Of a stretch of 64,000 nt of DNA, positions 1-7,800 are shown piece by piece (within the stretch, counting starts at the first letter, position 1; each line of letters begins with the position of its first letter). The position numbers and the translations under genes were made by a program. The DNA is from Bombella apis (GTDB taxonomy: Bacteria; Pseudomonadota; Alphaproteobacteria; Acetobacterales; Acetobacteraceae): positions 438,287-502,286 of the forward strand of contig NZ_JAGJTM010000004.1 of NCBI RefSeq assembly GCF_018221685.1, written 5' to 3'. The notes beneath the pieces were generated by a model. It was not told where the DNA came from. It saw nothing but the letters and a program-made list of their open reading frames with translations, and made no database searches.

Positions 1-87
1 GGATGGGCAGAGAAGGGCGTTTGTTGTCCTGTCTGTCCTGTACTGCTCCATGGTGCAGTATGCCGCCCGGCGGGCGGGGCACGGCGG

Positions 88-100
88 CCCCCCCCCCCCC
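88..100. repeat. 13-nt poly-C tract
   Basis: An uninterrupted run of 13 C lies on the + strand, three bases beyond the stop codon of the chemoreceptor gene on the minus strand. It is outside the coding sequence, so length changes would not shift that reading frame. A GC-rich dyad (GCCGCCC/GGGCGG, around 62-78) lies just beyond it. The run could also be prone to sequencing error. Confidence 0.8.
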
Positions 101-103
101 GTA

Positions 104-1615
104 TCATTTCTGTCCCCGGAGAACGAACCCATCCAGCAGCTGCCGTAGCTGGCGTGTCCGCTGGGCCATGTTGGAGGTGGCCGCAGAGGTTTCTTCCACC
201 ATGGCGGCGTTTTCCCGGGTGCCCTGGTCGATGGTGACGACGGCACCATTCACGTCCCGCAGGGCCGATGCCTGCTCAGATGTGGCCTTTGATATCTCTC
301 TGAGATGTGTGCCGATATTGGCCACGCTGGAGATGATGGTGTCGATGGCGCTGCTGGCATCCTTCATGATGGCTGAACCGGAATCAACATGGGTCTGGGA
401 GGTATTGATGAGGTCCTTCACCTCTTCGGAAGCATCGCCCACCCGGTTGGCCAGTTTGCGGATCTCCTGCGCCAGGACACGGAACCCGCTGCCGGCTTCG
501 CCCGCATGGGCGGCTTCAACACCGGTGTTCAGTGCCAGAAGATTGGTCTGCGTGGCAATGTTGGAGATGACGTTGGTGATCTTGTTCACGGCTTCGGCAG
601 AACGTTCAATCTCTTCCATGGCCGTGCTGGCACGGCGGATCATGGTGCCGAAACGTTCCGTGATGGCCTGGCACTCCTCAACGAACTGGGTCGCCTCGCT
701 GACACGGGATTCGGTGGAAGATACCGTAGCAGTGATCTGCTCCACGGCAGCGGCCGTTTTTTCGACAGAAGCAGCCTGCCGTTCCGTGCGCTGGGCGAGG
801 TCCTGTGCCGCGCTGTTGATCTCATCAGCGGTATTGTCGATGCTCTCCGTTGCCTCGCTGATGGTATGAAGCGTCTGGCAGAGAGACGAGATGGCGTGAT
901 TGAGGTTGTCCCGCATGGGGAGGTAGGTATTGGGGAAGTTCCCATCCACCGTGTGGGAGAGGTTCTTGTTGGCAAGGGCGTCGATGATGTGGCCAAAGCG
1001 CTCGGTTACAAACCGGCGTTCTTCTTCAATGGCCTCATCCAGTTTGCTCATTTCTTCCTTGTTGAGCTTCTTGGCTTCATCAATGTAGATGGAAATGGTG
1101 AGGTCCATGTCCAGGAAGACGGCCTTGCTGAGGCTGGCGAGGGAGTCCGTCAGCTTGGAGAAGGACATCTTTGGGGGCAGCAGTGGTGCCGGAGGGGCCA
1201 GCTGGTTTGAGACATCTGCGATGATGTTGGCAAGCAGCAGGGCGTAGCCGCCGATGTACCAGCGTGGTTCCAGCCCGATTTCGGCGTGGGTCCGGCCGAT
1301 GCGGCGCACCGTATTGGCATATTGCAGGCCGAAATTGGCACCTGCGATGTTCTTCCAGTAAGTCAGCTGCGCCTGTTTGGCTTTCTGTATCTGTGCTTCT
1401 GAGGAAAAAAAGCTTCTGGTCTGGGGGGTCCGGCGGACCGTGTCATAGAAGGCATCCAATGCTTTGGGCAGGCATCTGATGACGTATTTTTCAATACGGC
1501 GGATGGCCAGGCAGTCCTGTTCATCCAGCTGGAGGAAATGCAGCCGCTCTCTCAGGTTGTCAGTATCCTCAAGGCTTTCATTCGGGTTGTGCATGATAGC
1601 TGAAAATTTTGACAT
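104..1615 (-). CDS. Globin-coupled methyl-accepting chemotaxis protein (HemAT-like)
   Basis: Predicted soluble aerotaxis-type receptor of 503 residues. Residues about 20-170 look like a protoglobin sensor domain. The motif IGRTHAEIGLEPRWYIGGY places the likely proximal haem ligand at His110. A HAMP-like linker (about 205-260) and a classical MCP coiled-coil signalling domain follow; its hairpin tip reads LLALNTGVEAAHAGEAGSGF. There is no transmembrane segment, so it should sense oxygen or another gas in the cytoplasm and signal to CheA/CheW. The start ATG has a GAGGG ribosome site a few bases upstream. There is no C-terminal CheR/CheB-docking pentapeptide (it ends VLRGQK). No che or flagellar genes occur in the window, so its signalling partner is not visible. 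Haem binding is inferred from the family, not shown. Confidence 0.87.
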   Translation of the reverse strand: MSKFSAIMHNPNESLEDTDNLRERLHFLQLDEQDCLAIRRIEKYVIRCLPKALDAFYDTVRRTPQTRSFFSSEAQIQKAKQAQLTYWKNIAGANFGLQYANTVRRIGRTHAEIGLEPRWYIGGYALLLANIIADVSNQLAPPAPLLPPKMSFSKLTDSLASLSKAVFLDMDLTISIYIDEAKKLNKEEMSKLDEAIEEERRFVTERFGHIIDALANKNLSHTVDGNFPNTYLPMRDNLNHAISSLCQTLHTISEATESIDNTADEINSAAQDLAQRTERQAASVEKTAAAVEQITATVSSTESRVSEATQFVEECQAITERFGTMIRRASTAMEEIERSAEAVNKITNVISNIATQTNLLALNTGVEAAHAGEAGSGFRVLAQEIRKLANRVGDASEEVKDLINTSQTHVDSGSAIMKDASSAIDTIISSVANIGTHLREISKATSEQASALRDVNGAVVTIDQGTRENAAMVEETSAATSNMAQRTRQLRQLLDGFVLRGQK

Positions 1616-2066
1616 GATTCCCTCGTGAAGTAACAGATATTACCATGGATAAGACTTAAAAAAGCCTTTTTAAAGCCTTGTGGCGGATGGAAGCTTTTTG
1701 AAGTATTAAAAGAAATCTTATTTTAATATATTTGGTGTTCGTGTAGCCTGATGTTACCTTCTTCAGCATGTTGCGTTAACCATCTCATGCCGTTCCCTCT
1801 CTGAGGGCCAATCCCATCGGCTGTGTGGCTGTTGGCGAGGGCGAGGGGCATGAGGCTGGCCCATCAGCAACCATGTTACGTTTTTGTAACGCAGGTGTGT
1901 TTTATGGCATTCATGTCATGAATTGCCAGTATTCATCAGGGAAAAAGCCAGATTCCAGCATGAGGATGAGGTTGTGCGTGGGGCGTGACTGACCCCTGAG
2001 GGGGTGTGCGAGGCTCCCTGTTCTGGTAGAATGGGCCCCGGCAATTTTTTCATCCAGGAGGGGGCC
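1616..2066. other. Intergenic region, divergent promoters
   Basis: About 450 bases separate the chemoreceptor (minus) from the next gene (plus). The half next to the chemoreceptor (about 1630-1750) is AT-rich and likely carries its promoter. A short dyad GTTAC-GTTTTT-GTAAC sits near 1875-1890. Upstream of the plus-strand gene a TAGAAT sequence near 2028 could be a -10 element. I see no convincing coding sequence. Confidence 0.5.
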
Positions 2067-2582
2067 ATGGCCACAACCGCCAAAATCAGTGTTACTCTTG
2101 ATCGTTCCAAGATGCTGAATTTCAATTCATCCATGTATGGGCCTGAGTTCCTTGAGCGTATTCTGGAGGCTGTGAAGGCCATTGCGCCCGAGCCTTATCA
2201 GGTGCAGGCCAATTTCGGGTCCGACATTGCTACGGTGGATGTCACCACGACAGAGGATGTTGAAGAATTTCCCGATACGGCAGCTATCTATGCGGCCATC
2301 CGGAAAACCTACGAAGAATGGAACCATGCCGTCCGTCAGATCGACGAAGAAAAGCTGGCTGACCTTCCGTTCGCCAAGAACCAGAAGCTGGTGAAGACGG
2401 AAGAGCATCGTGGTGAAGGCGATGCGTCCGACCGCTTCCTCGTCATTGATGTACATTATGATGATGAGGGTTTCATCGTGTACGAGATTGAAAAACTGGA
2501 CCACGAGGGCAAGCCCATTCCCGATACCCGGGAGGCTGTCTCCTTGGAATATCTCGAGGAAATTTTTACAGCAGCTGAGTAA
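2067..2582 (+). CDS. Small acidic protein of unknown function
   Basis: A 171-residue protein I do not recognise. The ATG at 2067 is preferred because AGGAGGGGG lies immediately upstream; an in-frame ATG at 2004 lacks a comparable site. The protein is acidic (many Asp/Glu, e.g. TTTEDVEEFPDT and EYLEEIFTAAE), with no signal peptide, no transmembrane segment and no cysteine, so it is probably a soluble cytoplasmic protein. It begins with a beta-like stretch (AKISVTLDRSKML). It precedes the transporter pair, but a hairpin (2595-2633) begins 12 bases after its stop, so co-transcription with them is uncertain. Codon use matches the neighbours. Confidence 0.7.
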   Translation: MATTAKISVTLDRSKMLNFNSSMYGPEFLERILEAVKAIAPEPYQVQANFGSDIATVDVTTTEDVEEFPDTAAIYAAIRKTYEEWNHAVRQIDEEKLADLPFAKNQKLVKTEEHRGEGDASDRFLVIDVHYDDEGFIVYEIEKLDHEGKPIPDTREAVSLEYLEEIFTAAE

Positions 2583-2594
2583 AAACGGGTCGCA

Positions 2595-2633
2595 GAAAAG
2601 CCACCATGGACCGTGATACGTGTGTGGCTTTTC
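2595..2633 (+). promoter_or_regulatory. Hairpin in leader of first AspT-like gene
   Basis: GAAAAGCCAC (2595-2604) pairs perfectly with GTGGCTTTTC (2624-2633), giving a 10-bp stem and 19-nt loop. It is followed by GTTTGGGAGAAAGGTC with the ribosome site of the first transporter. The second transporter has a similar arrangement with different but still complementary stem bases. It could be an intrinsic terminator for the upstream gene (weak T run) or a structured leader; the sequence does not decide. Confidence 0.5.
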
Positions 2634-2661
2634 GTTGAGTGTTTGGGAGAAAGGTCCCGAA

Positions 2662-3867
2662 ATGTTCCAGTTTCTGTCTCACGGTCTGTCGTCGCTTTTT
2701 GCGCAGAGTCCGGAGCTGGCTTTTTTTCTTTCCATCGGTCTTGGTTTTTGGATAGGTCAGATAAAGATCGGTACGTTCCAGCTCGGCGGTATTGCCGGGT
2801 CGCTGGTGATGGCGGTCCTGATCAGCCAGTTTGGCGTCAAGATGGATTCTGACCTCAAGATCGTTCTTTTCGTTCTTTTCATCTATGCGGTGGGGTATAG
2901 CAGCGGGCCCGATTTTTTCCGCTCTCTGGGGCGGCAGTCCCTGCGAGAGATCATGCTGTCTGTCATTCTGGCTGTCAGCGGGTTTGCAACGGTTGTCGGG
3001 GTAGGGCGTCTGTTCCACCTGGACAAGGGCATGGCGGCCGGTCTGGCGGCAGGAGGGCTGACCCAGTCTGCCATCATCGGTACGGCCAGTTCGGCCCTTG
3101 CAGAGCTGGGATTGTCCGCTGCACAGTTGCAGCAGATGCAGGCCCATGTGGCCGCAGGTTATGCCGTGACCTATATTTTCGGTTCCATCGGTACCATCAT
3201 TTTCTGCGTGGATATCCTGCCCTTCTTCATGCGGCGTGACATGAAGGCCGATGCCTTGGCGGCAGAGGCAGGGGGACTGCCGGAGGATGTGGGAGGTGAG
3301 ACCGAGCAGCGTGGCGTTGTTCCAGCGGCGACCGATCTCGTCTACAACATGCTCGGCGTGGCTGTCGGGCTGGTCATTGGCCTTGTGGTCATCCGTGTGT
3401 GGGGTATGTCCCTGACGCTCGGTTGTGGGGGTGGGGCACTGATGTCCGGCCTGCTGTTCGGCTGGTGGCACAGGCGGCACGCCGGTTATGGGGAGATGCC
3501 GTCGTCTGTCTGTTCCTTCTGGGGCAATTTCGGTCTGGCTGGCTTCGTGGTGGTGACGGGGTTGCAGACAGGCCGGGAGGCTGTGGAAGTCATTGTCCAT
3601 CAGGGGGTGCTCCTCCTGCTGCTCGGTATGGTGGTGACGATCCTGCCGCTGGTCATTACGGCGCTTATTGGCCGTTTCTTCATGGGGTACCGGAATGTCG
3701 CCCTGTTTGCCGGGGCCCTGTCGGGGGCACGTAGTGCCAACCCGGCCTTCAGTGAGGTCCTGGCCAAGGCAGGCAACAACACACCGGCCATCCCTTTTGT
3801 CATTACCTATGCCGTGGCCAATGTGCTGCTGACTCTTCTGGGGCCGTTCATTGTGGCTTTCGGGTAG
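2662..3867 (+). CDS. Short AspT/YidE-type permease, copy 1
   Basis: Integral membrane transporter of 401 residues related to the aspartate:alanine exchanger (AAEx/YidE-YbjL) family. Two similar hydrophobic halves are visible: residues about 10-190, with GLAAGGLTQSAIIGTASSAL, and about 225-401, with GALSGARSANPAFSEVLAKA. Family members usually run to about 540-560 residues with two RCK/TrkA-C domains between the halves. Here only a linker of some 35 residues (DALAAEAGGLPEDVGGETEQ) joins them, so the cytoplasmic regulatory domains are absent. The ATG at 2662 has GAGAAAGG upstream and matches the MFQ start of the next gene. It is followed by a paralogue and an asparaginase, suggesting aspartate or another acidic amino acid as substrate; that is inference from context. 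Confidence 0.78.
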   Translation: MFQFLSHGLSSLFAQSPELAFFLSIGLGFWIGQIKIGTFQLGGIAGSLVMAVLISQFGVKMDSDLKIVLFVLFIYAVGYSSGPDFFRSLGRQSLREIMLSVILAVSGFATVVGVGRLFHLDKGMAAGLAAGGLTQSAIIGTASSALAELGLSAAQLQQMQAHVAAGYAVTYIFGSIGTIIFCVDILPFFMRRDMKADALAAEAGGLPEDVGGETEQRGVVPAATDLVYNMLGVAVGLVIGLVVIRVWGMSLTLGCGGGALMSGLLFGWWHRRHAGYGEMPSSVCSFWGNFGLAGFVVVTGLQTGREAVEVIVHQGVLLLLLGMVVTILPLVITALIGRFFMGYRNVALFAGALSGARSANPAFSEVLAKAGNNTPAIPFVITYAVANVLLTLLGPFIVAFG

Positions 3868-3931
3868 GCTGTTCGCTGGCATCCATCCCGTCTGGATGGA
3901 ACGTCCCATAATCGGTAAGTAATGTTCTGTA

Positions 3932-3966
3932 GAGAAAGCCTGGTTGGGAAACCGCCAGGCTTTCTC
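3932..3966 (+). promoter_or_regulatory. Hairpin in leader of second AspT-like gene
   Basis: GAGAAAGCCTGG (3932-3943) and CCAGGCTTTCTC (3955-3966) form a perfect 12-bp stem with an 11-nt loop. The sequence after it, TGACTGTTTGGAGAAAAGGTC-like, matches the leader of the first transporter, so leader and gene were probably duplicated together. The stem bases have diverged while staying complementary. It may act as a terminator between the two genes or as a structured leader. Confidence 0.55.
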
Positions 3967-3994
3967 CATGACTGTTTGGAGAAAAGGTCACGGC

Positions 3995-5218
3995 ATGTTC
4001 CAGCGTCTGTTTCACGGGTTGTCTCATCTCTTTGGAGAGAATCCAGAGCTGGCTTTTTTCCTGTCCGTCGGTTTTGGCTTTCTGATCGGGCGCATAAGGA
4101 TAGGCGTGTTTCAGCTTGGGGGCGTGGCAGGGTCATTGTTGGTGGCCGTGCTGATCAGCCAGTTTGGTGTGCATGTGGGGTCCAGCCTCAGGACAGTACT
4201 GTTCATCCTGTTCATCTACGCTGTGGGATATCGCAGTGGCCCAAACTTTTTCCGCTCTCTGGGGCGGCAGTCCCTGCGGGAGGTGGCACTGGCGGTCATC
4301 ATGGCCATCAGTGCGTTCGGGACCGTTATCGGGGTTGCGCGGCTGTTCCATCTGGACAAAGGCATAGCCGCCGGTCTGGCGGCAGGGGGGCTGACGCAGT
4401 CTGCCATCATTGGCACTGCCAGTTCCGCTCTGGAGAAGCTTGGCCTCCCTCTGGCTCAGGTGCAGCAGATGCAGGCGGATGTTGCTGTCGGCTATGCCGT
4501 GACCTATATCTTCGGGTCCATCGGCACCATCATTTTCTGCGCCACCATTCTGCCACTCTGCATGCGTCGCAATTTGCGGGATGATGCGCTGAAGGCAGAA
4601 TCCCTGCCAGAAGATGCGACGGAGGATACGCTGCCTGCTGTCCAGAATGGGACGGTCCAGCGGACTGCCGTGCCGGTTACGACGGACCTTGTCTACAACA
4701 TGCTGGGCATGGCGCTGGGGCTGCTGTTCGGGCTTGTGGTCGTCCATCTGGGCGGGGTGCCCATCACGCTGGGCAGTGGTGGTGGAGCCCTGCTGTCCGG
4801 CCTGCTTTTTGGCTGGTGGCATGGGCGACATCCGGGCTACGGCGCCATGCCGTCTTCTGTCTGCCTGCTCTGGGGCAGTTTCGGTCTGGCAGGTTTCGTC
4901 GCAGTGACAGGCCTTCAGACAGGTGGGCAGGTCGTGGCGATCATTACCCGCCAGGGGGGAACGATTCTGTTGCTGGGCATGATCGTCACCATCGTGCCAT
5001 TGGTGATCACGGCTCTTGTCGGGCGTTTTCTGCTGGGGTATCGGAATGTTGCCCTCTTTGCAGGGGCTCTTGCGGGGACACGCAGCTCCAACCCGGCTTT
5101 TGGTGAGGTTCTGGCCAAGGCTGGCCATGGCAGCCCTACTGTTCCCTTTGCCATCACCTATGCCGTGGCCAATGTGCTGCTGACCCTGCTTGGTCCGCTC
5201 ATCGTGGCTTTCGCATAA
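3995..5218 (+). CDS. Short AspT/YidE-type permease, copy 2
   Basis: A 407-residue membrane transporter, clearly a tandem paralogue of the preceding gene; much of both halves is identical, e.g. GLTQSAIIGTASSAL, AVTYIFGSIGTIIFC and ITYAVANVLLTLLGP. It also lacks the central RCK domains, having instead a linker of about 40 residues (ESLPEDATEDTLPAVQNG). The start at 3995 is set by GGAGAAAAGG upstream and by alignment with the MFQ start of copy 1. The asparaginase ATG lies 16 bases after its stop, so these two genes are probably co-transcribed. A likely role is uptake or exchange of aspartate/asparagine-related compounds. Two copies could differ in substrate or membrane orientation; the sequence does not tell. 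Confidence 0.78.
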   Translation: MFQRLFHGLSHLFGENPELAFFLSVGFGFLIGRIRIGVFQLGGVAGSLLVAVLISQFGVHVGSSLRTVLFILFIYAVGYRSGPNFFRSLGRQSLREVALAVIMAISAFGTVIGVARLFHLDKGIAAGLAAGGLTQSAIIGTASSALEKLGLPLAQVQQMQADVAVGYAVTYIFGSIGTIIFCATILPLCMRRNLRDDALKAESLPEDATEDTLPAVQNGTVQRTAVPVTTDLVYNMLGMALGLLFGLVVVHLGGVPITLGSGGGALLSGLLFGWWHGRHPGYGAMPSSVCLLWGSFGLAGFVAVTGLQTGGQVVAIITRQGGTILLLGMIVTIVPLVITALVGRFLLGYRNVALFAGALAGTRSSNPAFGEVLAKAGHGSPTVPFAITYAVANVLLTLLGPLIVAFA

Positions 5219-5234
5219 GAAAGGGCCGTCCATC

Positions 5235-6371
5235 ATGACCATCCGACACACGCTGAACAGTCTGAAACCCCATAAGGGGGCCCGGCGCTGCCTGAAGCTG
5301 GCTTTTTCCGCTCTCAGGGTTCTTCCGCTTGGTACCGGGCTGGTGGCCGCCACCCCGGCTTCGGCGCAGGCAGGGCAGGGCATGGGGCGGTTGCCCCGTG
5401 TGCTCGTTCTGGCCACGGGGGGGACCATAGCGGGAAAGGCGGACCCACGTTCTGCAATCGGTTATGATGCAGGCTCGACAACGGGGCAGCAGCTTGTGGC
5501 CGCTGTGCCGGGTGTGGACAGGCTGGCCCAGCTTCAGGTGGAGCAGATCGCCAACATTCCTTCGCAGGACATGAATCACAAGGTCTGGTTCCGGTTGATG
5601 GAGCGTATCAATCAGGCTTTTGCCCGGCATGAGGCTGATGCCGTAGTCATCACCCACGGGACGGATACGATGGAGGAGACAGCCTTCTTTCTGGATACCG
5701 TCCTGCATCATGACCAGCCTGTGGTGATGACAGGGGCCATGCGTCCGGGCTCGGCCATCAGTGCGGATGGTCCGGCCAACATTTATGAGGCAGTCAAGGT
5801 GGCAGCCCATCCGCAGGCGAAGGGGCGGGGGGTGCTGGTCGTGCTGAATGATACCATCCATGCGGCCCATTGGGTCAGCAAGGCGGACAGCACGGTCCTG
5901 CAGACCTTCGTGTCCCGACAGACAGGGCCTGTGGGTATTGTGGACCCTGCCGCCGTACGCTTTTACGGGCCGCCGCGGCCCCGTCTGTTCCTGTCCCTGC
6001 CGGATGGCGCAACGCTGCCTGCTGTGGATGTGGTGTATGCGCATGCGGATATGGATGGTCGCCAGATTGATGATGCCATCCGTGCCGGTGTGAAGGGGAT
6101 CGTCATTGCCGGAATGGGGGATGGCAATGTGTCGGCCCAGGCCATGCAGGCGTTGGACAGGGCCGTCCGGGCGGGGATTGTAGTCGTACGTTCCAGCCGT
6201 GTCGGTGACGGGTTTGTCAACCGTGATGTGGAAGTGGATGATGAGGCCCATCACTTCGTGGCGTCGTATGACCTCAACCCGCAGAAGGCCCGTCTGTTGC
6301 TGCAGCTGCTCCTGGCCGGTGGGGTGCAGGATGTCCAGGCCGTGCAGCGTGCTTTTGCCTTCGGGTATTGA
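5235..6371 (+). CDS. Periplasmic L-asparaginase (type II)
   Basis: Hydrolyses L-asparagine to aspartate and ammonia, probably in the periplasm. The 378-residue protein begins with a basic then hydrophobic segment ending ATPASAQA, a plausible Sec signal peptide cleaved near residue 43. Both catalytic threonine motifs are present: VLATGGTIAGKAD and VITHGTDTMEETAFF. SADGPANIYEAV is also typical of the family. The ATG at 5235 is preferred over an upstream in-frame ATG (5190) that lies inside the preceding permease gene; AAAGGG precedes it. It sits 16 bases behind two AspT-like transporters, so a module that hydrolyses asparagine outside the cytoplasm and imports or exchanges the aspartate is a reasonable inference. 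Glutaminase activity cannot be excluded. Confidence 0.88.
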   Translation: MTIRHTLNSLKPHKGARRCLKLAFSALRVLPLGTGLVAATPASAQAGQGMGRLPRVLVLATGGTIAGKADPRSAIGYDAGSTTGQQLVAAVPGVDRLAQLQVEQIANIPSQDMNHKVWFRLMERINQAFARHEADAVVITHGTDTMEETAFFLDTVLHHDQPVVMTGAMRPGSAISADGPANIYEAVKVAAHPQAKGRGVLVVLNDTIHAAHWVSKADSTVLQTFVSRQTGPVGIVDPAAVRFYGPPRPRLFLSLPDGATLPAVDVVYAHADMDGRQIDDAIRAGVKGIVIAGMGDGNVSAQAMQALDRAVRAGIVVVRSSRVGDGFVNRDVEVDDEAHHFVASYDLNPQKARLLLQLLLAGGVQDVQAVQRAFAFGY

Positions 6372-6445
6372 TTGCGTCGTGCTGAGTTCTACCTTGGTGT
6401 GAGTGCTGGATGTCGGCATGAAACGGGCCGGGGGAGGATGTGAAT

Positions 6446-7675
6446 ATGGATGAACCGATGCGGGATGGAAAAGCAGGGGCTGGTGGTTCTGCCGGCCGTC
6501 TGACACGCCGCGGTCTGCTGGCGGGTCTTGCAGGGGTAGCGGCGTCTCCCGTGGCGGGACATGCTCTTGGGTCCATCGTGTCGGGCCCGAGTGTGATTTC
6601 CTCCCCGCCCCGGACATGGGGTGCGGAGGAGACCCCGGTCAATCTGCCCGACCCTGACGTGCTGGCGCTTGATCCATCCTTCGGGCTTGTGAATTACGGC
6701 AATGCTCCCTTGCGGAAGCTCTGGCAGGGGGCTGGCTGGCTGGAAGGCCCGGCCTGGTGTACGGTCGGGCGTTTTCTGCTGCTGAGCGATACGATTACGG
6801 GGTGCCAGTATCGCTACGACCCGGAGGATGGGCCGCAGGGCCATGTGAGCCTGTACCGGCGGGAAAGTTTTAATGCCAATGGCAACACGTTTGATGCTGA
6901 AGGGCGGCTGGTGACCTGTGAGCATGGGATGCGCCGGGTCATACGCTGGGAGCATGATGGCAGTGTCACCGTGCTGGCGGACCGGTACAGGGGCAGGACG
7001 CTCAACTCTCCCAATGATGTCGTGGCAGCACCCGATGGCAGCATCTGGTTCACAGACCCGGCCTACGGGGACGGAGTGGTGGAAGGCCACGCCGATGTGG
7101 ATGGTCCTGCCAATCCCCAGCGTCATCTCAATCCTTATCTGGATGCGGAGCTGACAAGCCAGTATGGCGGGTTGCGTCGGCAGGAGGATCATACCTTCCG
7201 GGTGGATGCAAAAACCGGGAAGGTGGAGGCCGTGCTGGGGCAGAAGGATGTGGCAGGGCCCAATGGTCTCTGTTTTTCCCCTGATGGTAGCCGGCTCTAT
7301 GTGGCGTCCTCTGGTGTGGGCCCTGGTGCGCAGCCGCCTTTGCCGGACCATGCCATCCATGTGTTCGACCTGAAACAGGGGCGGCCGACCAACGGGCGTC
7401 TCTTCACGGATTTTACGCTGGCTGGCCGGGCCATGCGCCCTGATGGCCTGCGCACCGATGTGGAGGGCAACCTCTGGTGCGGTGCCTGGGGGCCGCTGGG
7501 GCTTTGCGGTGTGTTCATCTATAATCCACATGGCCAGATGATTGGCCGTATCCGCCTGCCTGTCGGCTGTTCGAACCTCACTTTTGGGGGGCCGAAGCGC
7601 AATGTCCTCTATATGTGCTGCGGGACGGCCCTGTTCAGCCTCATCACGGCCACGCAGGGTGCTGGCCGCAGCTGA
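6446..7675 (+). CDS. SMP-30/gluconolactonase-family lactonase, Tat-exported
   Basis: A 409-residue beta-propeller hydrolase of the SMP-30/gluconolactonase/LRE family. A twin-arginine signal (LTRRGLLAGLAGVAA) at the N-terminus predicts folded export to the periplasm. Family metal and active-site motifs are visible: WLEGPAW (metal-ligand Glu), LNSPNDVV (Asn/Asp) and MRPDGLRTDVEGNLW (Asp). In acetic acid bacteria periplasmic glucose oxidation yields glucono-1,5-lactone, and such an enzyme would open it to gluconate; the substrate is inferred. GGGGAGG lies eight bases before the ATG at 6446, favouring it over the in-frame GTG at 6440. A compact hairpin with a T run follows the gene. Confidence 0.8.
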   Translation: MDEPMRDGKAGAGGSAGRLTRRGLLAGLAGVAASPVAGHALGSIVSGPSVISSPPRTWGAEETPVNLPDPDVLALDPSFGLVNYGNAPLRKLWQGAGWLEGPAWCTVGRFLLLSDTITGCQYRYDPEDGPQGHVSLYRRESFNANGNTFDAEGRLVTCEHGMRRVIRWEHDGSVTVLADRYRGRTLNSPNDVVAAPDGSIWFTDPAYGDGVVEGHADVDGPANPQRHLNPYLDAELTSQYGGLRRQEDHTFRVDAKTGKVEAVLGQKDVAGPNGLCFSPDGSRLYVASSGVGPGAQPPLPDHAIHVFDLKQGRPTNGRLFTDFTLAGRAMRPDGLRTDVEGNLWCGAWGPLGLCGVFIYNPHGQMIGRIRLPVGCSNLTFGGPKRNVLYMCCGTALFSLITATQGAGRS

Positions 7676-7752
7676 CATTATCAAAGGTTACCCACAGTTC
7701 CGGCGGATGGAATGGTGGAGGAATCGGGGATGGTGGTGTGAATAGAGGGTAC

Positions 7753-7774
7753 GGAAAACGGCAGTCCGTTTTCT
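7753..7774 (+). terminator. Probable intrinsic terminator
   Basis: GAAAACGG (7754-7761) pairs with CCGTTTTC (7766-7773) around the tetraloop CAGT. The descending arm supplies four T. It lies 80 bases after the gluconolactonase-like gene and just before the ribosome site of the next gene. The stem is short, so efficiency is uncertain. Confidence 0.5.
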
Positions 7775-7800
7775 GATGTTTTTTGGAAGGACAGGACGGA

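Noticed and set aside
2566..3969. 467-codon open frame on the minus strand, opposite the first transporter
   Set aside because: It is the antisense shadow of a GC-rich gene with clear family motifs on the plus strand; it lacks domain signatures and is rich in His/Gln/Arg/Pro as such shadows are.
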